Shown here: positions 37,083 to 44,546 of the stretch, in pieces
Layout: every line of letters starts with the position of its first letter
Numbering within the stretch: the stretch's first letter is position 1
NCBI RefSeq assembly: GCF_004920835.1
Contig: NZ_QFHO01000002.1
Span: forward strand, 186,001-250,000
Length of the DNA stretch: 64,000 nt
Source: Stenotrophomonas maltophilia
Lineage (GTDB): Bacteria > Pseudomonadota > Gammaproteobacteria > Xanthomonadales > Xanthomonadaceae
Reading direction: 5' to 3'
Made by a program: the position numbers and the translations under genes
The notes under the pieces: model-generated
Seen by the model: only the letters and a program-made list of their open reading frames with translations
Database searches by the model: none
What the model was told of the DNA's origin: nothing

Positions 37083-37813
37083 GTTTCATCGTCTACCCCG
37101 CGCTGGATATCCGAGATGGCCGCGTGGTGCGGCTGCGCCAGGGCGACTACATGCAGGAAACCTCCTATGGTGACGATCCGCTGCCGCGCGCACAGGCCTT
37201 TGCCGCGCAGGGCGCGCAGTGGATGCACCTGGTCGACCTGGACGCCGCACGCGCCGGTGGCTACACGCTGGCACCGCTGCTGTCGTCGATCCGCGCGCAG
37301 ACCACGCTGCAGGTGCAGACCGGTGGTGGCGTGCGTGGCCGTGACGATGTGGCGCGCATCCTCGATGCCGGCGCTGGCCGCGTGGTGGTCGGCTCACTGG
37401 CGGTGCGTCGCCCCGATGAAGTGGTTGGCTGGCTGGAGGAGTTCGGCGCCGAGCGCATCACCATCGCGCTGGATGCCCGTCAGGACGCACAGGGCCAATG
37501 GCAATTGCCGGTGCATGGCTGGACCGAGAACGCCGGAGTGACCCTGGATGCCCTGGCCCAGCGTTTTGCGCGCGCCGGCATGCGCCACCTGCTGTGTACC
37601 GACATCGCCCGCGACGGCATGCTGGCCGGCCCCAACATCAGCCTCTACCAGCACCTGTCGGCGCTGCTGCCGGGCGTGGCGGTGCAGGCCTCCGGTGGTA
37701 TCCGTGACGTGGCCGATGTGGCCGAAGCCCGCGCCGCCGGTTGCGGCGGTGCGATTCTCGGCAAGGCGCTGCTGGAGCAGCGTATGGACCTGGCGGAGGC
37801 GCTGGCATGTTGA
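37079..37813 (+). CDS. hisA: ProFAR isomerase
   Basis: 244 residues forming a TIM barrel. Start region [20 protein letters not shown] with catalytic Asp10; second half [13 protein letters not shown] and [13 protein letters not shown] hold the phosphate-binding loops. It isomerises ProFAR to PRFAR. It is homologous to the adjacent HisF, a known pair arising from gene duplication. The end overlaps hisF by seven bases. Confidence 0.97.
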   Translation: MSFIVYPALDIRDGRVVRLRQGDYMQETSYGDDPLPRAQAFAAQGAQWMHLVDLDAARAGGYTLAPLLSSIRAQTTLQVQTGGGVRGRDDVARILDAGAGRVVVGSLAVRRPDEVVGWLEEFGAERITIALDARQDAQGQWQLPVHGWTENAGVTLDALAQRFARAGMRHLLCTDIARDGMLAGPNISLYQHLSALLPGVAVQASGGIRDVADVAEARAAGCGGAILGKALLEQRMDLAEALAC

Positions 37814-38583
37814 GCCGCCGCATCATTCCCTGCCTGGACGTGCGCGATGGCCGCGTGGTCAAGGGCGTACGCTTCCGCGACCACGTCGATATGGGCGACA
37901 TCGCCGAACTGGCACAGCGCTACCGCGACCAGGGCGCCGACGAGCTGGTGTTCTATGACATCGGCGCCAGTCCCGAGGCACGTTCGGTGGATGTGGCCTG
38001 GATCGAGCGCATCGCGCGCCTGATCGACATTCCGTTCTGCGTGGCCGGTGGCATCGACAGCGTGGAAACTGCACGTCGCGTGCTGTTCGCCGGTGCCGAC
38101 AAGGTGTCGATCAACTCGCCGGCGCTGGGCCGCCCGGAGCTGATCACCGAGCTGGCAGACGAGTTCGGCGTGCAGTGCGTGGTGGTGGGGGTCGATTCGG
38201 TACGCGAGGCCGATGGCCAGTGGCGGGTGCGTCGATTCAGCGGTGACCCTGACAAGACCCAGGCGGTGCCACTGCGCACACTGGACTGGATCGTCGAAGC
38301 ACAACGGCGTGGCGCAGGCGAGATCGTGCTGAACTGCATGGACAGCGATGGTGTGCGCCGTGGCTACGATGTCGCGCAGCTGCAGCAGGCGCGGGCACTG
38401 TGCCAGGTGCCGCTGATCGCCTCCGGCGGTGCCGGTGCGATGGAGCACTTCGCCGAAGCCTTCGACCAGGCCGACGTCGACGGCGCGCTGGCGGCCAGTG
38501 TGTTCCACAGTGGCGCCATCGCCATTCCAGAATTGAAGCGCTACCTGCGCGGACAGCAGATCGAGGTGCGGGATGTCTATTGA
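37807..38583 (+). CDS. hisF: Imidazole glycerol-phosphate synthase cyclase subunit
   Basis: 258 residues from the ATG at 37807 ([20 protein letters not shown]), with catalytic Asp11 in CLDVRDG. The TIM barrel includes [32 protein letters not shown] and [17 protein letters not shown]. With HisH it turns PRFAR and ammonia into imidazole glycerol phosphate and AICAR. It overlaps hisA by seven and hisIE by eleven bases. Confidence 0.97.
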   Translation: MLSRRIIPCLDVRDGRVVKGVRFRDHVDMGDIAELAQRYRDQGADELVFYDIGASPEARSVDVAWIERIARLIDIPFCVAGGIDSVETARRVLFAGADKVSINSPALGRPELITELADEFGVQCVVVGVDSVREADGQWRVRRFSGDPDKTQAVPLRTLDWIVEAQRRGAGEIVLNCMDSDGVRRGYDVAQLQQARALCQVPLIASGGAGAMEHFAEAFDQADVDGALAASVFHSGAIAIPELKRYLRGQQIEVRDVY

Positions 38584-39193
38584 AGTGAAACCATCACTGG
38601 ATGCGCTGCAGGCGCTGGACTGGGACAAGGGCGACGGCCTGCTGCCGGCGGTGGTGCAGGATGCCGACACCCTGCAGGCGCTGATGCTGGGCTATGTCAG
38701 CGCCGAATCGCTGGCGGCCACGCTGGCCATCGGCCACATGACCTTCTTCAGCCGCAGCAAGCAGCGGTTGTGGACCAAGGGCGAGCAGTCCGGCAACGTG
38801 CTGGTGGTGCAGTCGATCAGTGTCGACTGTGATGCCGACACGCTGCTGGTGATGGCGCGCCCGGCCGGGCCGACCTGCCACACCGGCGCCGAGAGTTGTT
38901 TCGACGGGGCACCGAAGGACTTCCTGGGTGGGCTGGGCCAGCTGGTGGCGATGCGCGAGGCGCAGCGGCCGCCAGGCAGCTACACCACCAGCCTGTTCGA
39001 GGGCGGCATCCGCCGCATCGCACAGAAGGTGGGCGAGGAGGGCGTGGAGACGGCTCTGGCGGCGGTGGCACAGGACGACGAGGCGCTGCTGGGCGAGGCC
39101 TCGGACCTGCTGTATCACCTGCTTGTGCTGCTGCGCGCGCGCGGCTTGTCGCTGGATGATGCGCGGGCAGTACTGGAAAAACGCCATCGTTGA
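38573..39193 (+). CDS. hisI: Bifunctional phosphoribosyl-AMP cyclohydrolase / phosphoribosyl-ATP pyrophosphatase
   Basis: 206 residues, the fused HisIE. The cyclohydrolase part has [19 protein letters not shown] and DCDADTLL with zinc-site residues, then CHTGAESCF. The pyrophosphatase part (from about residue 115) has [21 protein letters not shown] and [13 protein letters not shown]. It carries out the second and third steps of histidine synthesis. It is the last gene of the operon, followed by an inverted SMAG pair that may end or protect the transcript. Confidence 0.97.
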   Translation: MSIEVKPSLDALQALDWDKGDGLLPAVVQDADTLQALMLGYVSAESLAATLAIGHMTFFSRSKQRLWTKGEQSGNVLVVQSISVDCDADTLLVMARPAGPTCHTGAESCFDGAPKDFLGGLGQLVAMREAQRPPGSYTTSLFEGGIRRIAQKVGEEGVETALAAVAQDDEALLGEASDLLYHLLVLLRARGLSLDDARAVLEKRHR

Positions 39194-39198
39194 GCTGC

Positions 39199-39274
39199 GG
39201 TAGTGCCGGCCGCTGGCCGGCAACCACCAGATGCCCGACGATCATGAGGTTGCCGGCCAGCGGCCGGCACTACC
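39199..39274. repeat. Pair of inverted SMAG-type GTAG hairpins
   Basis: GGTAGTGCCGGCC at 39199 and its mirror GGCCGGCACTACC ending at 39274 flank a short centre. Each half is itself a TGCCGGCC / GGCCGGCA hairpin. The pair starts 6 bp after the his operon and may act as its 3' end. Confidence 0.9.
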
Positions 39275-39349
39275 GGCAATGCGCCACCGCGTGCGCGATG
39301 TCATCAACGGAATCTACAATAGGCGGTCTTCTTTTTCCCCGGACCGCCC

Positions 39350-40939
39350 ATGAAACTGCCTGCCACCTGGCTGTGCTGCCTGTTGCTGACCTCGCCGGCC
39401 TGGGCCGCGGACACCGTGGTCAGCGGCAAGGTCTATCTGGAGCGCGATGGCCGGCCGGGTCGCGGTGCGACCGATCCGGGCCTGGCCGGGGTGCAGGTCT
39501 CCAACGGCGAAGCCATCGTCAAGACTGCCGCCGATGGCAGCTACAGCCTGCCGGTGCGCGACGGCCAGACCGTGTTCGTGATCAAGCCCGATGCCTACGC
39601 TTTCCCGAAGGCCACCGACGGCCTGCCGTCGTTCTGGCGCCACTACCGCCCGAACGGTTCACCGGCACTGAAGTACGGTGGTATCGCCGCCACCAGCGAT
39701 GTCACCCGCAACTGGGATTTCGCGCTGCAGTCGGACCGCCACGACAGCCGCCGTGGTTTCCAGATGCTGGTGTTCACCGATTCGCAGACCGCCAGCCTGA
39801 AGGACATCGGCTACTACCAGCAGTCGATCGTGGCACCGCTGGTCGGCCAGACCAGGGCGCGCATGGGCACCACCCTGGGTGACATCGTCAACGATGACCT
39901 GACTCTGTATCCGGCGATCAACAAGGTCACCACCGAACTTGGCGTGCCGTGGTTCCATGTGCCGGGCAACCACGACCTCGACTTCGATGCGGGCAGCGAC
40001 GAACATTCGCTGGACAGCTGGCGCAACATCTATGGCCCGGACACCTACGCGGTGGAAGAGGGCGGCGCCAGCTTCGTGTTCCTGGACGACGTGGTCTACG
40101 ACCCCAAGGCCAAGCCGAAGTACGTCGGCGGCCTGCGCGAAGACCAGTTCGCCTTCCTTGCCAGTTACCTGAAGGGCCTGCACAAGGACCGCCTGCTGGT
40201 GCTGGGCATGCACATCCCGTTGTTCGACGCCGCGCCGGGGCGCGAGACCTTCCGCCACGCCGACCGCCAGCGCCTGTTCGACCTGCTGAAGGATTTCCGC
40301 AACGTGCTGGTGCTCAGCGGCCACAGCCACACCCAGCAGCACGTCTACCACGGCAAGGCCGAGGGCTGGAACGGCGACAAGCCGCTGCACGAGTACAACG
40401 TCGGTGCCAACTGCGGTGCGTTCTGGTCGGGGGTGAAGGACGTCGCCGGCGTGCCGGACAGCACCATGAGCGATGGCACGCCGAAGGGTTATGCGCTGCT
40501 CGACGTGGCTGGCAATGGCAGCTACAAGCTGCAGTATCGCGTGGCCGGCCAACCGGCCAGCGAGCAGATCGGCCTGCATGCCCCCAAGGTGCTGCGCCAG
40601 GGCGCCTACCCGGCGTGGGGTGTCTACGCCAATGTCTACATGGGTGAGGATGCCAGCGTGGTCGAGTACCGCGTGGATGGCGGCGCCTGGCAGCCGATGA
40701 AGCAGGTCAGCCAGCCCGATCCGCGCCTGATGGTGGAGAACGTGGCCGACGATCTTGCAAACAACCTGCGTGGCTACGATCGCTCGCCGGAGGCCACCGC
40801 ATCGCCGCACCTGTGGCGCGGCGCGTTGCCGACCGATCTGGCGGTGGGCAGCCACAAGGTTGAAGTGCGTTCGACCCAGCCCGATGGCGCGGTTTTCACC
40901 GCCACCACCAGCTACAGCCTGCAGACTGCCCAGCCCTGA
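39350..40939 (+). CDS. Secreted calcineurin-like metallophosphoesterase
   Basis: 529 residues with a signal peptide (LCCLLLTSPAWA). An N-terminal beta-sandwich (about 20-110, transthyretin-like, DGSYSLPVRDGQTVFV) precedes the phosphoesterase core. Metal-binding motifs are FTDSQT in place of the usual D-x-H, GDIVNDDL, VPGNHDLDF, and GHSHTQQH near residue 325. A C-terminal beta-rich domain follows. The three-part layout matches MetallophosN-Metallophos-MetallophosC proteins. Substituting Gln for His in the first motif is also seen in other members, so activity cannot be judged. The substrate is unknown. Confidence 0.85.
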   Translation: MKLPATWLCCLLLTSPAWAADTVVSGKVYLERDGRPGRGATDPGLAGVQVSNGEAIVKTAADGSYSLPVRDGQTVFVIKPDAYAFPKATDGLPSFWRHYRPNGSPALKYGGIAATSDVTRNWDFALQSDRHDSRRGFQMLVFTDSQTASLKDIGYYQQSIVAPLVGQTRARMGTTLGDIVNDDLTLYPAINKVTTELGVPWFHVPGNHDLDFDAGSDEHSLDSWRNIYGPDTYAVEEGGASFVFLDDVVYDPKAKPKYVGGLREDQFAFLASYLKGLHKDRLLVLGMHIPLFDAAPGRETFRHADRQRLFDLLKDFRNVLVLSGHSHTQQHVYHGKAEGWNGDKPLHEYNVGANCGAFWSGVKDVAGVPDSTMSDGTPKGYALLDVAGNGSYKLQYRVAGQPASEQIGLHAPKVLRQGAYPAWGVYANVYMGEDASVVEYRVDGGAWQPMKQVSQPDPRLMVENVADDLANNLRGYDRSPEATASPHLWRGALPTDLAVGSHKVEVRSTQPDGAVFTATTSYSLQTAQP

Positions 40940-40975
40940 TCCAGGGCGCCGCTGCCCAACGCGAAAGGACCCCGC

Positions 40976-41260
40976 ATGGATATCCGCTTCATGGCCGGCA
41001 CCACGCCGGTGACGCTGAGCCGCCACTGGTTCACCGGTGCGATGCTGCTGCAGAGCGCTACCGAAAAGGTCTGGGTGCAGCATCCGCTGCACCCGGGCAC
41101 CCACTTCTCGTTCTCGCTGGTACAGTCGTGGTTGCGCCACATCGCCGGCCACGAAGTGCTGGTCGAGCGCACCCGGCCATTGTTGTTTGCCGGCTTCCGC
41201 CCGCAGCGCCTGCGCGTGCTGGTGGACGGCGTGCAGGTGGCCGAACAGGAAGGCATGTAG
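40976..41260 (+). CDS. Conserved-looking small protein of unknown function
   Basis: 94 residues starting MDIRFMAGTTPVTLSRHW, with AAGGA correctly placed before the ATG. It has no signal peptide or membrane helix; beta strands alternate with one amphipathic helix (FSFSLVQSWLRHIAG). It lies 36 bp after the phosphoesterase and before the glucokinase operon. I recognise no family. Good ribosome-binding site and codon use support a real gene. Confidence 0.65.
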   Translation: MDIRFMAGTTPVTLSRHWFTGAMLLQSATEKVWVQHPLHPGTHFSFSLVQSWLRHIAGHEVLVERTRPLLFAGFRPQRLRVLVDGVQVAEQEGM

Positions 41261-41293
41261 GCCAACCTGAACCATCGGCGTGCTAGGCAAAGC

Positions 41294-41319
41294 CGCCCCG
41301 ATGCCTGAGAATCGGGGCG
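41294..41319 (+). terminator. Hairpin upstream of glucokinase
   Basis: CGCCCCGAT (41294-41302) and ATCGGGGCG (41311-41319) are perfect 9-bp arms with an 8-nt loop, followed by only a weak A/T stretch. It probably ends the transcript of the preceding small gene. Confidence 0.45.
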
Positions 41320-41320
41320 A

Positions 41321-41334
41321 TTCAATCGATCCAA
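41321..41334. promoter_or_regulatory. LacI-type operator upstream of the glucokinase operon
   Basis: The reverse strand reads TTGGATCGATTGAA, which matches the operators near the mannoside locus (TTGGATCGATCTAA) at 12 of 14 positions. It lies 11 bp before the glucokinase start codon, a position that fits repression. Confidence 0.5.
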
Positions 41335-41344
41335 GCAGGCCAGC

Positions 41345-42367
41345 GTGACCATCGCAGCAGCGTCTCCGGTTTCTACCGACTCCGCCCGCGGCGGCCTTCC
41401 GCGCAGTCTCGTTGTCGCCGATGTCGGCGGCACTTTCGCCCGTCTGGCCTTGGCTGCGACCCAACCCGGCCAGGCGCCGCTACTGGGCAGCCATCGCACC
41501 TATGCCTGCGCCGAGCACCCCAGCCTGGCTGCGATCCTGGCCGATTTCACCGCTGGTCTCGGCCAGCCGGTGCAGACCGCAGTGGTGGCCATCGCCGGTC
41601 TGCTCGATGGCGATGTGCTGATCAATGCCAACCTGCCGTGGACGGTCTCGCTGTCGACCACGCGCGAACAGTCTGGCCTGCGCGAACTGCAGCTCATCAA
41701 TGATTTCGAAGCGGTGGCGCTGGCGATCCCGTACCTGCAGCCGGAAACCCTGGTGCCTCTGAACGGCGACGCCGATCCGGCGCAGGCCTTCCCGGCGCTG
41801 GTGCTGGGCGCGGGTACCGGCCTGGGCGCGGCACTGCGTTTTGCCGATGGCGAGCGCCCGGTGCTGGCCAGCGAGATCGGCCATGCCGCGCTCGGTGCCG
41901 GCAACACACTGGAGCTGCAGGTGCTGGGCAAGCTGCTGCAGCGCTGGCCGCACGTGGACAACGAACGCGTGCTGTCCGGCAGCGGCCTGATGAACCTGTA
42001 TCCGTGCCTGTGCGAACTGCGCGGCGTCACCCCTGTGTGGACCAGTACCGAGGCGCTGATCGGTGCCGCGCGCAGCGGCGAGGATGCACTGGCGGTGGAA
42101 ACGCTGCAGGTGTTCTGTGCCTGGCTGGGCAGCCTGGCGGGCGACGCGGCGATCGCCGTCGGCGCGCGCTCGGTGTACCTGGCCGGGGGCATTTCCGCGC
42201 ATGTGCAGGATTTCCTGGCCGATGGCCGCTTCCGTCAGCGCTTCCTCAACAAGGGCGTGCTGACCGAGGTGCTGCGCCAGGTACCGGTTTGGCGGGTGGA
42301 GCACGGCCAGCTGGGTGTGCTCGGTGCAGCGGTCTGGCACGCCGCGCGGCAGCCCATGCACGACTGA
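41345..42367 (+). CDS. glk: Glucokinase
   Basis: 340 residues from a GTG. It is the bacterial Glk type: VVADVGGTFARLAL (ATP-binding), LINDFEAVALAI, GAGTGLGAALRF, the glucose-binding EIGHAALG and GSGLMNLY. It phosphorylates glucose with ATP. Glycosylasparaginase and CutC genes follow closely in the same direction, so it probably heads a three-gene operon; an operator of the LacI class sits next to its start. The N-terminus is about 15 residues longer than E. coli Glk. Confidence 0.93.
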   Translation: MTIAAASPVSTDSARGGLPRSLVVADVGGTFARLALAATQPGQAPLLGSHRTYACAEHPSLAAILADFTAGLGQPVQTAVVAIAGLLDGDVLINANLPWTVSLSTTREQSGLRELQLINDFEAVALAIPYLQPETLVPLNGDADPAQAFPALVLGAGTGLGAALRFADGERPVLASEIGHAALGAGNTLELQVLGKLLQRWPHVDNERVLSGSGLMNLYPCLCELRGVTPVWTSTEALIGAARSGEDALAVETLQVFCAWLGSLAGDAAIAVGARSVYLAGGISAHVQDFLADGRFRQRFLNKGVLTEVLRQVPVWRVEHGQLGVLGAAVWHAARQPMHD

Positions 42368-42418
42368 TCAGCAGGGCCGGCATCGGGCCGGCCGTGCATT
42401 GCAGACTGGGAGGGGAAG

Positions 42419-43417
42419 ATGGTGGATCGCAGGCAGTTCCTGCAGGCCGGTGCACTGGCCGCAGGCATGGCGGCATTGCCGGGCGTGCAGGCGCGCACGC
42501 AGGGTGGGGCCCGGGTGGTCTCCACCTGGGACTTCGGCGTACCGGCCAACCAGGCCGCATGGAAGGTGCTGGCGCAGGGTGGCAGCGCGCTGGATGCGGT
42601 GGAAGCAGGCGCACGCTGGGCCGAGAGCGAGCTGTGCAACCCCACTGTTGGCCATTGCGGCAATCCGGATCGCGACGGCGTGCTGAGCCTGGACGCGAGC
42701 ATCATGGACGGCGATGGTCGCTGTGGTGCGGTGGCAGCGCTGGTCGACATCCTGCATCCGGTGTCGGTCGCCCGCAAAGTGATGGAAAACAGCCCGCATG
42801 TGTTGCTGGTGGGCGAGGGCGCGCAGCAGTTCGCGATGCAGCAGGGCTTCGAACGCAAGCGCCTGCTGACGCCGCAGGCCGAAGCCGCCTGGCGCGAGTG
42901 GTTGAAAACCGAGAAGTACCAGCCGCAGATCAACGCCGAGCGCCGCGGCATTCCCGGCAGCAGCGACAACCACGACACCATCGGCATGCTGGCACTGGAT
43001 GCCAAGGGCCACCTGGCCGGTGCGTGCACCACCAGCGGCATGGCCTGGAAACTGCACGGCCGCGTCGGCGACAGCCCGATCATCGGTGCCGGCCTGTACG
43101 TCGACAACGACGTGGGTGCGGCCACCGCCTCGGGCGTGGGTGAGGAGATGATCCGCAATGCCGCTTCGTTCCTGGTGGTCGAGCTGATGCGCCAGGGACG
43201 TTCTCCCGCGCAGGCCTGCCGCGAAGCGATCGACCGCGTGGTGCGCAAGCGCCCGGAAGCGAGCAAGACACTGCAGGTGTGCTTCCTGGCCATGAACAAG
43301 CAGGGTGAGGTGGGCGCTTACGCGCTGCATCGTGGTTTCGTCTATGCAGTGTGCGATGCGCAGCGCCAGGACGATCTGCGTGATTCGCCGTCGATCTACA
43401 CGAGCACCCAGGCGTGA
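42419..43417 (+). CDS. Exported glycosylasparaginase
   Basis: 332 residues. MVDRRQFLQAGALAAGMAALPGVQA is a twin-arginine signal in outline (RRQFL). It is an Ntn hydrolase: self-cleavage before Thr187 (NHDTIGML) yields the alpha and beta chains, with Thr187 as nucleophile. Further residues include HGRVGDSPIIGAGLYVDN and the NP-V-G loop near residue 74. The enzyme splits the GlcNAc-asparagine bond of N-linked glycans. It overlaps cutC by four bases (GTGA). It fits with the mannosidases encoded at the window end as the last step of glycoprotein sugar breakdown. Confidence 0.92.
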   Translation: MVDRRQFLQAGALAAGMAALPGVQARTQGGARVVSTWDFGVPANQAAWKVLAQGGSALDAVEAGARWAESELCNPTVGHCGNPDRDGVLSLDASIMDGDGRCGAVAALVDILHPVSVARKVMENSPHVLLVGEGAQQFAMQQGFERKRLLTPQAEAAWREWLKTEKYQPQINAERRGIPGSSDNHDTIGMLALDAKGHLAGACTTSGMAWKLHGRVGDSPIIGAGLYVDNDVGAATASGVGEEMIRNAASFLVVELMRQGRSPAQACREAIDRVVRKRPEASKTLQVCFLAMNKQGEVGAYALHRGFVYAVCDAQRQDDLRDSPSIYTSTQA

Positions 43418-44151
43418 GCACGCGGCTGACCCTGGAGATCGCCAGCAATTCGCTGGCATCGGCGCTGGCCGCGCAGGCCGGCGGCGCCGACCGCATCGAG
43501 CTGTTCGACAACCTGGCCGAGGGCGGTACCACGCCGTCGTTCGCCAGTATCGCGATCGCCCGCGAACGCCTGTCGATTCCGTTCTTCGTGCTGGTGCGGC
43601 CACGCCCGGGCGACTTCCACTACGACGGGTTGGAAACCGAGCTGATGCTGCGTGACATCGCGCAGTGCCGCGCGCTGGGCTGCGATGGCGTGGTGATCGG
43701 TGCGCTGGATGCGCAGGGCGGCATCGACGTGCCGTTGTGCCGTGAACTGGTGCAGGCTGCCGGGCCGCTGCAGGTGACCTTCCACCGCGCCTTTGATGCT
43801 GCCCGGGACCTGCCCGCCGCGCTGGAGCAGGTGATCGGGTTGGGTTGCCAGCGCGTGCTGACCTCGGGCGGTCAGGTCAGTGCCGAGGCCGGTGCCGATG
43901 TGCTGGCAGGCCTCGTTACCCAGGCAGCGGGCCGCATCACGGTGATGGCCGGCGCCGGACTGGCCCCGGGCAACATCGCAGCCGTTGCACGGCAGACCGG
44001 TTGTACCGAACTGCACGCCTCGGCCAAGGGCCTGCGGCGCTCGGCCATGCAGTTCCAGAACCCGGCTTTGCGAGGGTTGGATCCGGACTGGAGCCAGACC
44101 GCCACTGCCACTGTGGCCGCGCTGCGGCAGGCGCTGGACGGCGCGCAGTAA
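43414..44151 (+). CDS. cutC: CutC family protein
   Basis: 245 residues from a GTG overlapping the upstream stop. It has a TIM-barrel CutC fold: LTLEIASNSLASALAAQAGGADRIEL (outlined), then FFVLVRPRPGDFHY, FHRAFDAARDLPAALE, VLTSGGQ and ELHASA. The family was named for copper homeostasis in E. coli, but the copper role has been questioned. Here it is translationally coupled to a glycosylasparaginase and glucokinase rather than to the copper genes 3.5 kb away, which favours a sugar-related role. Confidence 0.9.
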   Translation: MSTRLTLEIASNSLASALAAQAGGADRIELFDNLAEGGTTPSFASIAIARERLSIPFFVLVRPRPGDFHYDGLETELMLRDIAQCRALGCDGVVIGALDAQGGIDVPLCRELVQAAGPLQVTFHRAFDAARDLPAALEQVIGLGCQRVLTSGGQVSAEAGADVLAGLVTQAAGRITVMAGAGLAPGNIAAVARQTGCTELHASAKGLRRSAMQFQNPALRGLDPDWSQTATATVAALRQALDGAQ

Positions 44152-44162
44152 CCCGCTTCTTG

Positions 44163-44234
44163 TGTAGAGCCGAGCCTACGCTCGGCTGCTCTTCGCGACG
44201 AACAACAGCAGCCGAGCGCAGGCTCGGCTCTACA
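44163..44234. repeat. Pair of inverted SMAG-type GTAG hairpins
   Basis: GTAGAGCCGAGC (from 44164) and GCTCGGCTCTAC (to 44233) face each other, each with an AGCCGAGC-type stem. It lies 12 bp after cutC and probably marks the operon end. Confidence 0.85.
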
Positions 44235-44426
44235 ACGACCCGCTGCCGTACGCGGACAAATCCGTTCCGCGCACGATTGTCGCGATCGTGTCATTGACGT
44301 GTGCGCCGTTTTCTCAGCGATGTTTCGCAACCCTTTGATTGTCTTGGATACGTGCAGCCGATAACGGCATTGCGCCGCGTCTTGCTGCGTCGCCGCATGC
44401 CCGGCGTGGTTCAGCTGTGCTTTAGT

Positions 44427-44440
44427 TTGGATCGATCCAC
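44427..44440. promoter_or_regulatory. LacI-type operator upstream of TonB receptor gene
   Basis: TTGGATCGATCCAC contains the perfect 12-bp palindrome TGGATCGATCCA (44428-44439). The ATCGAT core and flanks match the three sites of the mannoside locus. It lies 107 bp upstream of the receptor start. Confidence 0.65.
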
Positions 44441-44462
44441 AGGGGAGGGCGCCGTATCGGTC

Positions 44463-44476
44463 TTGAACCGATCCAG
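44463..44476. promoter_or_regulatory. Weak second operator half-match
   Basis: TTGAACCGATCCAG matches the operator consensus at 11 of 14 positions and lies 36 bp from the perfect site, close to three helical turns, a spacing that could help cooperative binding. Confidence 0.35.
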
Positions 44477-44546
44477 GTGCCCGGATCAGCCGTAGAGCCG
44501 CGCCACCAACCGTCCGTGCGTCCACACTTTCGAAGAGCAACCACCC

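Larger units (their letters stand above)
44235..44546 (+). promoter_or_regulatory. Upstream region of the first TonB receptor
   Basis: No gene. It holds the LacI-type operators at 44427-44440 and 44463-44476, described separately, and an AT-richer stretch at 44310-44345 suitable for a promoter. The ribosome-binding site before the ATG at 44547 is weak (GAAGAG). Confidence 0.4.
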
